DNA of 64,000 nt from Acetobacteraceae bacterium (lineage in GTDB: Bacteria; Pseudomonadota; Alphaproteobacteria; Acetobacterales; Acetobacteraceae): NCBI GenBank assembly GCA_027482245.1, contig JAIXWG010000061.1:124001-188000 (forward strand), written 5' to 3'. Under the pieces are notes generated by a model that saw only the letters and a list, made by a program, of their open reading frames with translations, was not told the origin of the DNA and searched no databases. Positions 15,323-23,709 of the stretch are shown here, one piece after another. The position numbers and the translations under genes were made by a program. The stretch's first letter is position 1. The number at the start of each line of letters is the position of its first letter.

Positions 15323-15766
15323 TCAGCGCCTCATGAAATGCGTGGCGACGGCGTCCAGCACCACGACGCCAGTGTCCACCCGCCGCAGCAGGTAGCGCAG
15401 CTTCGCGATCCCCATCTCCGGCTTGCTGCGTGAGGGGCGGATCTCCACCACCGACAGGGTGAAGGACACCTCCGTGTCCGGCGGCAGCGGCGCCGGCCAG
15501 GCGAGTTCCATGCCCCCGCCTGCCAGGTTGATCCGGCTGATCAGCCCGCTCCGCACCAGGTGCCCGATGGCGGAGGAGAGGGTGTGCAGCCCGCTCGCCA
15601 CCAGCCCGCCGAAGATCGAGTCCTTCGCCGCTTCCTCATCCAGGTGGAAGTATTGCGGGTCGTATTTCCCGGCGAAGTCCAGCACCTCCTGCCGCGGCAG
15701 GGCGTAGCGGCCGAGGTCGAATTCCTGGCCGGGCGACAGCTCATCGAGCGAATTCAGGGGTGTCAT
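15323..15766 (-). CDS. MaoC-like (R)-specific enoyl-CoA hydratase
   Basis: A 147-residue hot-dog-fold MaoC protein; such enzymes add water to trans-2-enoyl-CoA or act on related thioesters. The hydratase-2 segment is readable: FAGKYDPQYFHLDEEAAKDSIFGGLVASGLHT, containing the catalytic Asp and His of the D-x(4)-H motif, and the C-terminal VVVLDAVATHFM strand. The ATG at 15766 is preferred to an upstream one that overlaps non-family sequence. Monocistronic; substrate unknown. Confidence 0.85.
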   Translation of the reverse strand: MTPLNSLDELSPGQEFDLGRYALPRQEVLDFAGKYDPQYFHLDEEAAKDSIFGGLVASGLHTLSSAIGHLVRSGLISRINLAGGGMELAWPAPLPPDTEVSFTLSVVEIRPSRSKPEMGIAKLRYLLRRVDTGVVVLDAVATHFMRR

Positions 15767-15876
15767 CGGGACCTCGCGGGTGGGCGGCGCACCTTGCCGC
15801 CACCGGTCGCGCCAGCCTAGCCTTCCCGCCAACAGGGCAGGTGGGGGGCGTCCATGCGACCAGGCGAGGCAGCGGC

Positions 15877-16341
15877 ATGAAGCTGTCTGATCATGTCTCC
15901 GGCGGCATCCTCGCCGCGCTCGGCATCGCCGCCGCCTGGTTCGGCTCCCGCCTGCCCGGCGTGCCGGGGCAGGATGTGGGGCCGGCGGTGTTCCCCATGG
16001 TGGTTGGCGGCGGCCTCATCCTCTGCGGCGTCCTCATCGCCTTCGGGATCGGCCAGGGGTTCGAGGCACCGGAGGAGGAGGACCCGACCCCGCGCCACCC
16101 CCTCTACGGCCTCCGCGCCCTGCTGCCGCCCGCGCTGCTGATCCTCTACGTCATCGCGGCGGAACCGCTGGGCTTCCTGCCGACCGCCGCCATCATCATC
16201 GGCATCGCGGCCTATGCGCTGGGCGCGTCCTTCCGCCTCGCCATCCCGCTGGCGCTGATCGCCCCCTTTGGCGTGCACGCCGTCTTCGCCAAGCTGCTCC
16301 GCGTTCCCCTGCCGGACGGCGTCCTGCCGGCGCCATGGTGA
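15877..16341 (+). CDS. tctB: Tripartite tricarboxylate transporter small subunit TctB
   Basis: The small membrane subunit of a tripartite tricarboxylate transporter: 154 residues, four hydrophobic segments, the first with GSRLPGVPGQDVGPAVFPMVVGGGLI typical of TctB. A charged loop (EAPEEEDPTPRHP) separates the helix pairs. The start ATG is a few bases after a GGCAGCGGC stretch; upstream codons lie in non-conserved DNA. The gene is followed after 4 bp by tctA. The likely binding protein gene is downstream but on the other strand (18041-19027). Confidence 0.9.
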   Translation: MKLSDHVSGGILAALGIAAAWFGSRLPGVPGQDVGPAVFPMVVGGGLILCGVLIAFGIGQGFEAPEEEDPTPRHPLYGLRALLPPALLILYVIAAEPLGFLPTAAIIIGIAAYALGASFRLAIPLALIAPFGVHAVFAKLLRVPLPDGVLPAPW

Positions 16342-16345
16342 TCCC

Positions 16346-17836
16346 ATGAACGATCTTCTCGAAGGCTTCCGCCTGGTCGCGCAGACCGAGGTGGTCATCG
16401 CCATCCTCCTCTCCTCCATCTACGGGCTGGTGGTGGGATCGCTGCCGGGGCTGTCCGCCACCATGGCGACGGCGCTGCTGGTGCCCTTCACCTTCTACCT
16501 CTCGCCCATCGCGGCGGTGGCCACGATCATCTCGGCCAGCGCCATGGCGATCTTCTCCGGCGACATCCCGGGCTGCCTGCTGCGCATCCCCGGCACGCCA
16601 GCCTCCGCCGCCTATACCGACGAAGCCTATGCGATGACGCGCAAGGGCCAGGCGGAGCTGGCGCTCGGCGCCGGCCTCTGGTTCAGCGCCATCGGCGGCA
16701 TCGTCGGCACGCTTTCCCTCGTGCTCATGGCGCCGCTGCTGGCGGAGATGGCGCTCAACTTCTCCTCCTTCGAATACTTCTGGCTCGCGCTGCTCGGCCT
16801 GATGTGCGCGACGCTGGTGGCGCGATCCTCCCCGGTGAAGGCCATCGCCTCCATGCTGCTCGGCCTGCTGGTCGCCTGCATCGGCATGGAGAACCCGGCC
16901 GGCACGCCGCGCTTCACCTTCGGCCTGACGGACCTGCTGGGGGGCATCGAGCCGATCCCGGCGCTGGTCGGCGTCTTCGCGGTCAGCGAGGTGATGCGCG
17001 CCATGCTGACGCCGCCGCCGCCGCCGCTGCCGGACCGCAAGTTCGGCTCCATCCTCGCGGGCCAATGGGCGCTGACGAAGAAGTACCAGTGGCCGATGTG
17101 GCGGGGGAACGTCATCGGCATCATCATCGGCGTGCTGCCCGGCGCCGGCGCGGACATGGCCGCCTGGGTCAGCTACGCCATGTCCAAGAAGTTCAGCAAG
17201 GAGCCGGAGAAGTTCGGCACCGGCCACCCGGAAGGGCTGGTGGAGGCCGGCGCCTCCAACAACGCCTCCCTCGCTTCCGGATGGGTGCCGTCCCTGCTGT
17301 TCGGCATCCCTGGCGACACCATCACGGCGATCGCCATCGGCGTGCTCTACATGAAGGGGCTGAACCCCGGGCCGACGCTGTTCACCGAACGCGCGGACAG
17401 CATGTACGCGCTCTACATCATCTTCATCGTCGCCAACATCATCATGATCCCGCTCGGCATCCTGATGATCCGCCTCGCCAGCCGCATCCTGAAGGCGCCC
17501 CGCGCCGCGGTGATGCCCGTTATCATGCTGCTCTGCGCCGTCGGCGCCTTCGCGACGGGGGCGAATCTCTTCTCCGTCGTGCTGGTCGCGATCTTCGGCT
17601 GCCTGGGCTTCGTGATGGAGCGCAACGGCTACCCCGTCGCCGCCATGGTGCTCGGCATCGTCATGGGATCCATGCTGGAACAGACCTTCGTGACGTCGCT
17701 GATCAAGTCGGACAACAGCGTGCTGCCCTTCTTCGAACGCCCCGTGGCGGGCACGCTGGCAGCGCTGACCCTCGGCGCGCTGGCCTGGCCACTGCTGGCC
17801 TGGGTGCTGCGTCGGCGGAGCGTGGCAGCGACATAG
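16346..17836 (+). CDS. tctA: Tripartite tricarboxylate transporter large subunit TctA
   Basis: The 496-residue, roughly 12-helix transport subunit of the TTT family. Conserved features are the N-terminal GLVVGSLPGLSATMATALLVPFTF, SGDIPGCLLRIPGTPASAAYT, GVLPGAGADMAAWVSYAMSKK, the internal VEAGASNNASLASGWVPSLLFGIPGDTITAIAIGVL repeat and GLNPGP. Two related halves with PGT/PGDT loops bind the carboxylate. With tctB it forms the membrane complex for uptake of a di- or tricarboxylate driven by an ion gradient. Confidence 0.95.
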   Translation: MNDLLEGFRLVAQTEVVIAILLSSIYGLVVGSLPGLSATMATALLVPFTFYLSPIAAVATIISASAMAIFSGDIPGCLLRIPGTPASAAYTDEAYAMTRKGQAELALGAGLWFSAIGGIVGTLSLVLMAPLLAEMALNFSSFEYFWLALLGLMCATLVARSSPVKAIASMLLGLLVACIGMENPAGTPRFTFGLTDLLGGIEPIPALVGVFAVSEVMRAMLTPPPPPLPDRKFGSILAGQWALTKKYQWPMWRGNVIGIIIGVLPGAGADMAAWVSYAMSKKFSKEPEKFGTGHPEGLVEAGASNNASLASGWVPSLLFGIPGDTITAIAIGVLYMKGLNPGPTLFTERADSMYALYIIFIVANIIMIPLGILMIRLASRILKAPRAAVMPVIMLLCAVGAFATGANLFSVVLVAIFGCLGFVMERNGYPVAAMVLGIVMGSMLEQTFVTSLIKSDNSVLPFFERPVAGTLAALTLGALAWPLLAWVLRRRSVAAT

Positions 17837-17846
17837 GGCGTAGGCG

Positions 17847-17899
17847 AGGGGGGCTTTGCCCCCCTTCGAACCCCCCACCAAGGGCCAGCGGGCCCTTGG
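17847..17899 (+). terminator. Double-hairpin element, copy C
   Basis: First stem 7-8 bp with a TTT loop (17847-17854 with 17858-17865), linker CGAACCCCCCA, second stem 9 bp CCAAGGGCC (17878-17886) with GGCCCTTGG (17891-17899) and loop AGCG. It directly follows tctA. Same architecture as the copies at 6466, 17973 and 35356. Confidence 0.6.
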
Positions 17900-17913
17900 A
17901 ACCCATGAGATAC

Positions 17914-17961
17914 AACGACGAAGCGGGAGGGGGCACTTAGGCCCCCTCCCGCTTCGTCGTT
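17914..17961. repeat. Perfect 21-bp inverted repeat between tctA and the convergent Bug gene
   Basis: Arm 17914-17934 (beginning AACGACGAAGCGGGAGGGGG) is exactly complementary to 17941-17961, with a 6-base loop ACTTAG. It is flanked on each side by a double-hairpin element pointing inward, as at 6466-6685. The two 21-bp repeats share only the GGGAGGGG end. A strong intrinsic hairpin in either transcript. Confidence 0.75.
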
Positions 17962-17972
17962 ATGCCCGCGGT

Positions 17973-18029
17973 CCAGGGTCCCGCTGGACCCTGGTGGGTG
18001 GGGTCCGGGGAGGGCAAAGCCCTCCCCGG
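17973..18029 (-). terminator. Double-hairpin element, copy D
   Basis: Read leftward from the Bug gene: an 11-bp stem with a TTT loop (18005-18015 with 18019-18029), linker ACCCCACCCA, then a 9-bp stem CCAGGGTCC/GGACCCTGG (17973-17981 with 17986-17994) with loop AGCG. It mirrors copy C across the 21-bp inverted repeat. Confidence 0.6.
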
Positions 18030-18040
18030 CGCTTCCCGCG

Positions 18041-19027
18041 CTACCCCCGCGCCAGCCCCGCCGCGCGCATCGCCTCACCCATGCCGGTGTTCGCCCGGTC
18101 CATGAAGCTCGCGAAGTCCTGCGGTCCGGCCCAGACCGTGCCGAAGCCGCGGGCGCGCATGAAGTCCTGGAATTCGCTCGACTTGTAGGCCTTGTCGAGC
18201 GACGCGACGATGGTGTCGCGGACGTTCGCCGGCAGGTTCGGCGGCCCCGCGATGCCCCGCCAGGCGCCGGAGGAGTAGTTGATCCCCAGCGTCTCGTTCA
18301 GCGTCGGCACGTTGCCGAAGATCGGGTTGCGCTGCGGCGCCATGATGGCCAGGGCCTTGGCGCGGTTGGCGTCGATCATCGCCCGCGCCTCGGGGATGGA
18401 GCAGGTGACGAGGTCGATGCCGCTGGCCGCCAAATCCTGCATGGCGGGCGCCGCGCCGTTGGACGGCACCCAGCGCACATGGTCGCCGCGCAGCCCCATC
18501 GCCTGCAGCCAGCCCACCAGCGCCAGGTGCCAGATGCCGCCCTGCCCGGTGCCGGAGGCCTTGAGCTGTCCCGGCCGGCTGGCCTTGATCGCGTCCGCCA
18601 GCGCCTTGATGTCGGCGTGCGGGGAGGTGCTGCTGACAGTGACGCCCGGCGGATCCTCGTTCATCAGGGCCAGCGGCGTGTAGCTGGTGGGCTTGAGTTC
18701 GGTCAGCCCCTGCCAGTGCATCATGGCGATCTCGACCGTGATCATCCCGATCGTGTAGCCATCCGCCGCTGCCGTCGCGATCGCGCTGTGGCCGACGACG
18801 CCGGAGCCGCCGGTGCGGTTCACCACGTTCACGGGCTGGCCGAGGTCCCGTTCCAGCAGGCTGCCCACGATGCGCGCCGTGGCGTCCGTGCCGCCGCCGG
18901 CACCCCAGGGCACGATCAGCTGGATCGGCCGGGCGGGCCAGCGCGGCTGCGCCAGGGCGGGCAGGGCGAGGCCGGCGGCGGTCAGGCCGGATGCGGCCAG
19001 CAGGCTGCGTCGATTCACGCGGATCAT
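18041..19027 (-). CDS. Bug/TctC-family substrate-binding protein
   Basis: A 328-residue periplasmic binding protein with an export signal (VNRRSLLAASGLTAAGLALPALAQ). It has the Bug landmarks IQLIVPWGAGGGTDATARIV, VVNRTGGSGVVGHSAIATAAADGYTIG, and a late VPTLNETLGI. The more usual HVPY segment reads VRWVPSNGAAP, so the binding site is divergent. It converges on tctBA and is the natural candidate for their third component, although transcribed separately. Confidence 0.9.
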   Translation of the reverse strand: MIRVNRRSLLAASGLTAAGLALPALAQPRWPARPIQLIVPWGAGGGTDATARIVGSLLERDLGQPVNVVNRTGGSGVVGHSAIATAAADGYTIGMITVEIAMMHWQGLTELKPTSYTPLALMNEDPPGVTVSSTSPHADIKALADAIKASRPGQLKASGTGQGGIWHLALVGWLQAMGLRGDHVRWVPSNGAAPAMQDLAASGIDLVTCSIPEARAMIDANRAKALAIMAPQRNPIFGNVPTLNETLGINYSSGAWRGIAGPPNLPANVRDTIVASLDKAYKSSEFQDFMRARGFGTVWAGPQDFASFMDRANTGMGEAMRAAGLARG

Positions 19028-19099
19028 CGATGTCCTCCCGTTGCGCGGCCGATGCCCGGGCGCGCTTGCGGAAAGGCTATGCGCGATCCCGCCGTCGCA

Positions 19100-19543
19100 T
19101 CAAGCGCGCGGGCCGGTGGCGGGCCTCACGACCAGCAGCGTTCCGTCCACCCCCTCCACGCGCACGCTCTCCCCGATCGCGGGTGGCGCCGTGTCCCGCG
19201 GCAGCCGCGCGGCCCAGTCGCTGTCGCCCAGCCGGACGCGCAGCGCGTGCGGGTCGGCCTGGATGACGGTCGCGTGCCGCCCGACGAGCCCGGCCTCCGG
19301 CGCGTTCACCCGCGGCCCCGGGCCTTCCGCGCGCCGCTTGAAGCGGAGCGAGAGCAGCACGCCGCCGGCCAGCAGCAGCAGGAAGATGGCGACTTCAACG
19401 GCGAAGCCGGGGTCATGCAGCAGCACGACCAGCCCCGTGCCGATCGCGGCGATGCCCGCCCAGAGGAACCAGACCCCCGGCAGCAGCAGTTCCGCGCCGA
19501 GTCCGACGAGCCCGGCCAGGATCCAGATCAGCCCCGGTTCCAC
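19100..19543 (-). CDS. NfeD-family membrane protein (short, protease-less form)
   Basis: A 147-residue NfeD protein: two or three hydrophobic helices at residues 5-65 (LIWILAGLVGLGAELLLPGVWFLWAG, VAIFLLLLAGGVLL) followed by a soluble OB-fold domain (GLVGRHATVIQADPHALRVRLGDSDWAAR). The N-terminal ClpP-like protease part of long NfeD proteins is absent. The GTG start overlaps the SPFH gene by 16 bp. NfeD proteins partner SPFH proteins in membrane microdomains and quality control. Confidence 0.9.
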   Translation of the reverse strand: MEPGLIWILAGLVGLGAELLLPGVWFLWAGIAAIGTGLVVLLHDPGFAVEVAIFLLLLAGGVLLSLRFKRRAEGPGPRVNAPEAGLVGRHATVIQADPHALRVRLGDSDWAARLPRDTAPPAIGESVRVEGVDGTLLVVRPATGPRA

Positions 19544-20490
19544 GGGCTCACCCCTGGCAGCGTGGGCGCGGCGGGCGGGGGCGGCGGTGATCCGGCGGGC
19601 GGTGTCGCCTGCGTGCCGCGCAGCAACTCCATCGCCTGGGTGATGCCGCCGGCGAGCGACGCGCTTTCCATCGGCACGACGACAAGCTTGGAGGCCGGGT
19701 TGCCCGCCAGCGATTCGAAGGCCTTCACGTATTGCTGGGCGATGAAGTAGCGCAGCGCATCGGACCCCGCGCCGGCCGCAGCCTCCGCCACCATGCGCGT
19801 CGCATTCGCTTCCGCCTGGGCCAGCGCCTCCCGCGCCTCGGCGTCCCGCATGGCGGCGTCACGGCGGCCTTCGGCCTGCAGCACCAGCGCCTGCTTCTCG
19901 CCTTCTGCCTTCGCCACGCTGGCGCGGCGCTCGCGCTCCGCCGTCATCTGCAGGTTCATGGCGCGGATCAGGTTCTCCGGCGGCTCGATCTTGCGGATCT
20001 CGACGCGGCTGACCTTGGCGCCCCAGGCCTCCGTCGCGCCATCGAGGATGCCGAGCAGCGAGGTGTTGATGCGGTCGCGGGAGGAGAGGGTCTGGTCCAG
20101 GTCCATCTCGCCGATCACGGCGCGGATGTTGGTCATCGCCATGGCGACCAGCGCCTGCTTCAGATCCTGCACCGCATAGGCCGCCTTGGCCGGGTCCATG
20201 ACGCGGTAATAGACGATGCCATCCACGGCGACCGAGGCATTGTCCTTGGTGATGACCGACTGCTCCGGGATGTCGAGCACCACTTCCTGCACGTTCAGCT
20301 TCCGCCCGATGCCATCGACATAGGGAATGATGAGGTTGAGGCCGGGCTGCAGCAGGCGCGTGAAGGCGCCGAACCGCTCCACCGACCAGACCTCCCCCTG
20401 CGGCACGGTGCGGACGCCCTTGGCGACGGTCACGATGGCCAGCAGGACGATGACGATGAGGATGATGGTGGCGAGCGGTATCTCGGGCAT
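19528..20490 (-). CDS. SPFH-domain (stomatin/QmcA-like) membrane protein
   Basis: A 320-residue stomatin-type SPFH protein. One N-terminal membrane anchor (ATIILIVIVLLAIVTVAKGV) precedes the SPFH domain (VPQGEVWSVERFGAFTRLLQPGLNLIIPYVDGI, NVQEVVLDIPEQSVITKDNASVAVDGIVYYRV). An Ala/Glu-rich coiled coil (EREGEKQALVLQ-like, about residues 195-245) and a Pro-rich tail follow. Such proteins oligomerise into cages that modulate membrane proteases. It forms a two-gene operon with nfeD. Confidence 0.93.
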   Translation of the reverse strand: MPEIPLATIILIVIVLLAIVTVAKGVRTVPQGEVWSVERFGAFTRLLQPGLNLIIPYVDGIGRKLNVQEVVLDIPEQSVITKDNASVAVDGIVYYRVMDPAKAAYAVQDLKQALVAMAMTNIRAVIGEMDLDQTLSSRDRINTSLLGILDGATEAWGAKVSRVEIRKIEPPENLIRAMNLQMTAERERRASVAKAEGEKQALVLQAEGRRDAAMRDAEAREALAQAEANATRMVAEAAAGAGSDALRYFIAQQYVKAFESLAGNPASKLVVVPMESASLAGGITQAMELLRGTQATPPAGSPPPPPAAPTLPGVSPWNRG

Positions 20491-20641
20491 GCGTCATTCT
20501 CCGGGCGCTGGTCAACCTTTGCCAGACATCATCGGTGGCGAATGCGGCGCGCGCATGACGTTCGCGTGTCTTGTCCTGCATCAAGGCGGCACCGCGCGGG
20601 GTGGTCCAGGCTCGTCCCCGTCACGAAGCGGGGGGATGACG

Positions 20642-22093
20642 ATGCGGCCCTGGATGAAGCTGGCGGCGCCGGTGGCGCTGGCCGCGGTGCTGGCGCTGCT
20701 GCCGGCGCCGGCGGGCTTGGCGCCCCATGCCTGGCTCTACTTCGCCATCTTCGCGGGCGTCGTGGTGGCGCTGGTGCTGGAACCCGTGCCCGGCGCGCTG
20801 ATCGGCCTGACCGGCGTCACGCTGGTCGCGCTGCTCTCGCCCTGGGTGCTGTACGGGCCGGCGGAGCTGGCGCGGCCCGGCTTCCGGCCCGCGACGGCGT
20901 CGCTCACCTGGGCGCTGTCCGGCTTCAGCAACGCGACGGTCTGGCTGATCTTCGCCGCCTTCATGTTCGCGCTGGGCTACGAGAAATCGGGCCTTGGCCG
21001 GCGCATCGCGCTGCTGTTGGTGCGCGCCATGGGGCGGCGGACGCTGACGCTCGGCTACGCCATCGCCTTCGCCGACCTGGCGCTGTCCCCCTTCACGCCG
21101 AGCAACACGGCGCGCTCCGGCGGCACCATCTATCCGGTCGTACGCAACCTGCCGCCGCTCTATGGCAGCCTGCCGAACGACCCGACGTCGCGGCGCATCG
21201 GCGGCTACGTCATGTGGACGGCCATCGCCGCCACCTGCGTCACCTCCTCCATGTTCCTGACCGCGCTGGCGCCGAACCTGCTGGCGCTGGAACTCGCGAG
21301 CCGCACGGCGCATGTCACCATCACCTGGTTCGAGTGGGCGCTGGCCTTCGCGCCCGTCGGCATCCTGCTGCTGCTGGCCGTGCCGCTGCTGGCCTGGAAG
21401 CTCTACCCGCCGGAGGTCACGGAGGGGCAGGAGGTCGTGGCCTGGGCCGGCGAGGAACTGCGCCGCATGGGCAGCCTGACGCGCAAGGAACTGACGCTCG
21501 GCGTGCTGGTCATGGTGGCGCTCGGCCTCTGGGTCTTCGGAGAGCCCGCGGTGAACAGCACGACGGTCGGGCTGGCCGTCTTCGCCGCCATCGTCCTGAC
21601 CGGCATCGCGAGCTGGGACGACGTGCTGGCCAACAGGCAGGCCTGGAACACGCTGACCTGGTTCGCGACGCTGGTGGCGCTGGCCGGCGGGCTGGCGCAG
21701 GTGGGGTTCGTCGCCTGGTTCGCGGCCAAGGTCGGCGGCGCCGTCGCGGGCGTGTCACCCATGACGGCGCTGGTGGCGCTGGTGGTGGTCTTCTACCTCG
21801 CCCACTACGCCTTCGCCTCCGTCACCGCGCATGTGACGGCGCTGCTGCCGGTGATGCTGACAGTAGGGGCCGCCGTGCCAGGGATGGACATGAAGGCGCT
21901 GACGCTGTCCCTCGTGCTCACCCTCGGCATCATGGGCATCCTGACGCCCTACGCCACCGGGCCAAGCCCGGTGTACTACGGCAGCGGCTACCTGCCGGGG
22001 CGGGACTACTGGCGGCTCGGCGCCATCTTCGGGGCGCTGTTCCTGGCTGTCTTCCTGGTGGTCGGCCTGCCCTGGATCATGCTCATTCGCTGA
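20642..22093 (+). CDS. DASS-family dicarboxylate/anion transporter (CitT type)
   Basis: A 483-residue integral membrane protein of the divalent anion:sodium symporter family, about 11-12 helices. Family motifs are SNATVWLIFAAFMFALG, SPFTPSNTARSGGTIYPVVRNLPPLYGS (the first SNT clamp) and LGIMGILTPYATGPSPVYYGSGYLPGRDYWRLG (second clamp region). Members import or exchange di- and tricarboxylates. Two ATGs lie six bases apart; the second is used because the GGGGGG site touches the first. Divergent from the SPFH gene; its stop overlaps the convergent HPF-like gene by 11 bp. Confidence 0.92.
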   Translation: MRPWMKLAAPVALAAVLALLPAPAGLAPHAWLYFAIFAGVVVALVLEPVPGALIGLTGVTLVALLSPWVLYGPAELARPGFRPATASLTWALSGFSNATVWLIFAAFMFALGYEKSGLGRRIALLLVRAMGRRTLTLGYAIAFADLALSPFTPSNTARSGGTIYPVVRNLPPLYGSLPNDPTSRRIGGYVMWTAIAATCVTSSMFLTALAPNLLALELASRTAHVTITWFEWALAFAPVGILLLLAVPLLAWKLYPPEVTEGQEVVAWAGEELRRMGSLTRKELTLGVLVMVALGLWVFGEPAVNSTTVGLAVFAAIVLTGIASWDDVLANRQAWNTLTWFATLVALAGGLAQVGFVAWFAAKVGGAVAGVSPMTALVALVVVFYLAHYAFASVTAHVTALLPVMLTVGAAVPGMDMKALTLSLVLTLGIMGILTPYATGPSPVYYGSGYLPGRDYWRLGAIFGALFLAVFLVVGLPWIMLIR

Positions 22094-22433
22094 GGTCGGC
22101 CGTGCGGATGCTCTCCGCGCCCTTGCGGTCCATCCGCTTGCCGAGCGCGCTGTCCAGCTGGCGGGACGCCTTCTGCAGCGCCCCGGTCAGCGCCTGCTTC
22201 ACGGTGTCGGCCTCATGCGTCACGGCCATGGGCTTCGCGTTGGCGGGGCGGGCCTCGATCATGCAGCGCTTGTCGGTGCCGCCCTTGTCCGCGTTCACGT
22301 CGTTGATGTGGACCTCGATCCGCGTCAGGTGCGGCGCAAAGCGGCCGAGCTGCCCCTCCACCTTCTCCTGCACCCGCTCCACCAGCGCGGCGCTGCCATT
22401 GGTGTCGTTGTCCGTGTTGACCTGGACCTGCAT
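22083..22433 (-). CDS. HPF/RaiA-like ribosome-associated protein
   Basis: A 116-residue protein matching the ribosome hibernation-promoting S30AE fold: MQVQVNTDND start, LVERVQEKVEGQLGRFAPHLTRIEVHINDVNADKGGTDKRCMIEARPA and KQALTGALQKASRQLDSALGK. The usual HPF basic helix is partly kept. It is much shorter than long HPF and is not linked to rpoN or ptsN as the classical gene is. It lies 52 bp downstream of the NuoF-like gene on the same strand. A role in protecting ribosomes or in binding structured RNA is inferred. Confidence 0.8.
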   Translation of the reverse strand: MQVQVNTDNDTNGSAALVERVQEKVEGQLGRFAPHLTRIEVHINDVNADKGGTDKRCMIEARPANAKPMAVTHEADTVKQALTGALQKASRQLDSALGKRMDRKGAESIRTADLSE

Positions 22434-22485
22434 GCGATCTCTCCCGGTTGCTTGACGGGCCAACGCGGAGAGGGCGCGCGGGTTG

Positions 22486-23709
22486 TCAGCGAAGCGCCCG
22501 GGCGTATTCCTCGGGGAAGGTCGCCAGCGAGCTCGCCAGCACCGTCGCGGCGCCATCCACCAGGCCGCAGCGCCCGCTGCCGGGCAGCAGCGCCGCCAGG
22601 TTGCGCAGCGCCTCCAGGTCGCCCGGGCGGCCATTGCCGGCCTCCAGCCGTTCCAGCAGCCGCGCCACCTGGAAGGTGCCGATCTTGCAGGGCGGGCATT
22701 GCCCGCAGCTCGATGCCGCGAAGAAGCCCACATACTCCGCCGTCTTGCGCAGGATGGAGGTGCCTTCCCCCACCACGATCATCGCCCCGGTGCCGAGCCG
22801 CGATCCCCGCGCCCGCAGGCTGTCGAAATCCATCGCGACATCGAGGTCCGCCGCCGTCAGCAGCGTGTTGGACGGCCCGCCGGTGAACACCGCCTTGAAG
22901 CCCCGTCCGCCCAGCATCCCGCCGCCATGGCCGAACACCAGTTCCCGCAGCGACGTCCCCATCGGCAGCTCATGCAGCCCCGGCCGCAGCACGTCGCCGG
23001 ACAGCGAGAAAAGCTTCGTCCCCGCCGCATCCCCCAGCCCAAGCCCGCGATACCAGGCCGGGCCCTTCGCCAGGATGTGGCCGGCCTGGGCCAGCGTCTC
23101 CACGTTGTTCACCAGCGTCGGCTTCCCGTTCACGCCGTGCTGGGCGGGGAAGGGGGGTTTCAGCGCGGGGAAGGGGAAGCCGCCCTGGACGCTGGCGACG
23201 GCCGCCGTCTCCTCGCCCCCGATATAGAGGCCGCTGCTCTCCACCACGCGCAGCGCCACCGGTTCCCCGACCGCGGCGGAGACCTCCGCCAGCAGGGGAT
23301 GCGCCATCCATTGCACGACGGCATCGCGCAGCGCCGCGACCGCGAGGGGCTCCCGCGGGTTCACGTAGAGCGCCACCTGCGCGGCCCTGACCGCGACGGC
23401 GGCGACCAGCGCGCCCTCGATCACCTGGTGTGGCGTCTCCGCCAGCAGGAAGCGGTCCTTGAAGGTACCGGGCTCATCCTCGTTGCCATTGGCGATGACC
23501 CACTTGCCGGGGCCGGGCTCCACCGCGACGGCCGCCCATTTCCGATGCGCCGGGAAGCCCGCGCCGCCAAGGCCGCGGAGCCCAGCCGCCTCCACCGCCG
23601 GGATGATGCCGGCGGGATCGCGCAGCGCCACGCGCAGGCCCGCGCCCGCCACGGTCAGGTAGGCGTCGAGGTCGCGGACGCGAAGCGCCGGGTCGGTCAG
23701 CACCCTCAC
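22486..23709 (-). CDS. NuoF-like NADH-binding flavoprotein/4Fe-4S subunit
   Basis: A 407-residue protein with the complete NuoF layout: FMN/NADH-binding GLGGAGFPAHRKW and ANGNEDEPGTFKDRFL, YIGGEETAAVASVQG, NNVETLA, an SLBB-type region (KLFSLSGDVLRPGLHELPMGTSL) and the C-terminal cluster SSCGQCPPCKIGT with the fourth Cys in GRCGLVDGA. It should take electrons from NAD(P)H. There is no NuoE or NuoG partner; it is coupled by a GTGA overlap to a fumarate-reductase-like flavoprotein gene, so it probably feeds that enzyme. Confidence 0.92.
   Translation of the reverse strand: MRVLTDPALRVRDLDAYLTVAGAGLRVALRDPAGIIPAVEAAGLRGLGGAGFPAHRKWAAVAVEPGPGKWVIANGNEDEPGTFKDRFLLAETPHQVIEGALVAAVAVRAAQVALYVNPREPLAVAALRDAVVQWMAHPLLAEVSAAVGEPVALRVVESSGLYIGGEETAAVASVQGGFPFPALKPPFPAQHGVNGKPTLVNNVETLAQAGHILAKGPAWYRGLGLGDAAGTKLFSLSGDVLRPGLHELPMGTSLRELVFGHGGGMLGGRGFKAVFTGGPSNTLLTAADLDVAMDFDSLRARGSRLGTGAMIVVGEGTSILRKTAEYVGFFAASSCGQCPPCKIGTFQVARLLERLEAGNGRPGDLEALRNLAALLPGSGRCGLVDGAATVLASSLATFPEEYARALR

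Noticed and set aside
16268..16345. Upstream start for tctA inside tctB
   Set aside because: Adds 26 residues of Ser/Arg-rich sequence not seen in TctA; the ATG at 16346 fits the conserved N-terminus.
19732..22455. Open frame of 907 codons on the plus strand over SPFH and DASS genes
   Set aside because: Crosses two well-supported genes in a wrong frame or strand and has low-complexity composition.
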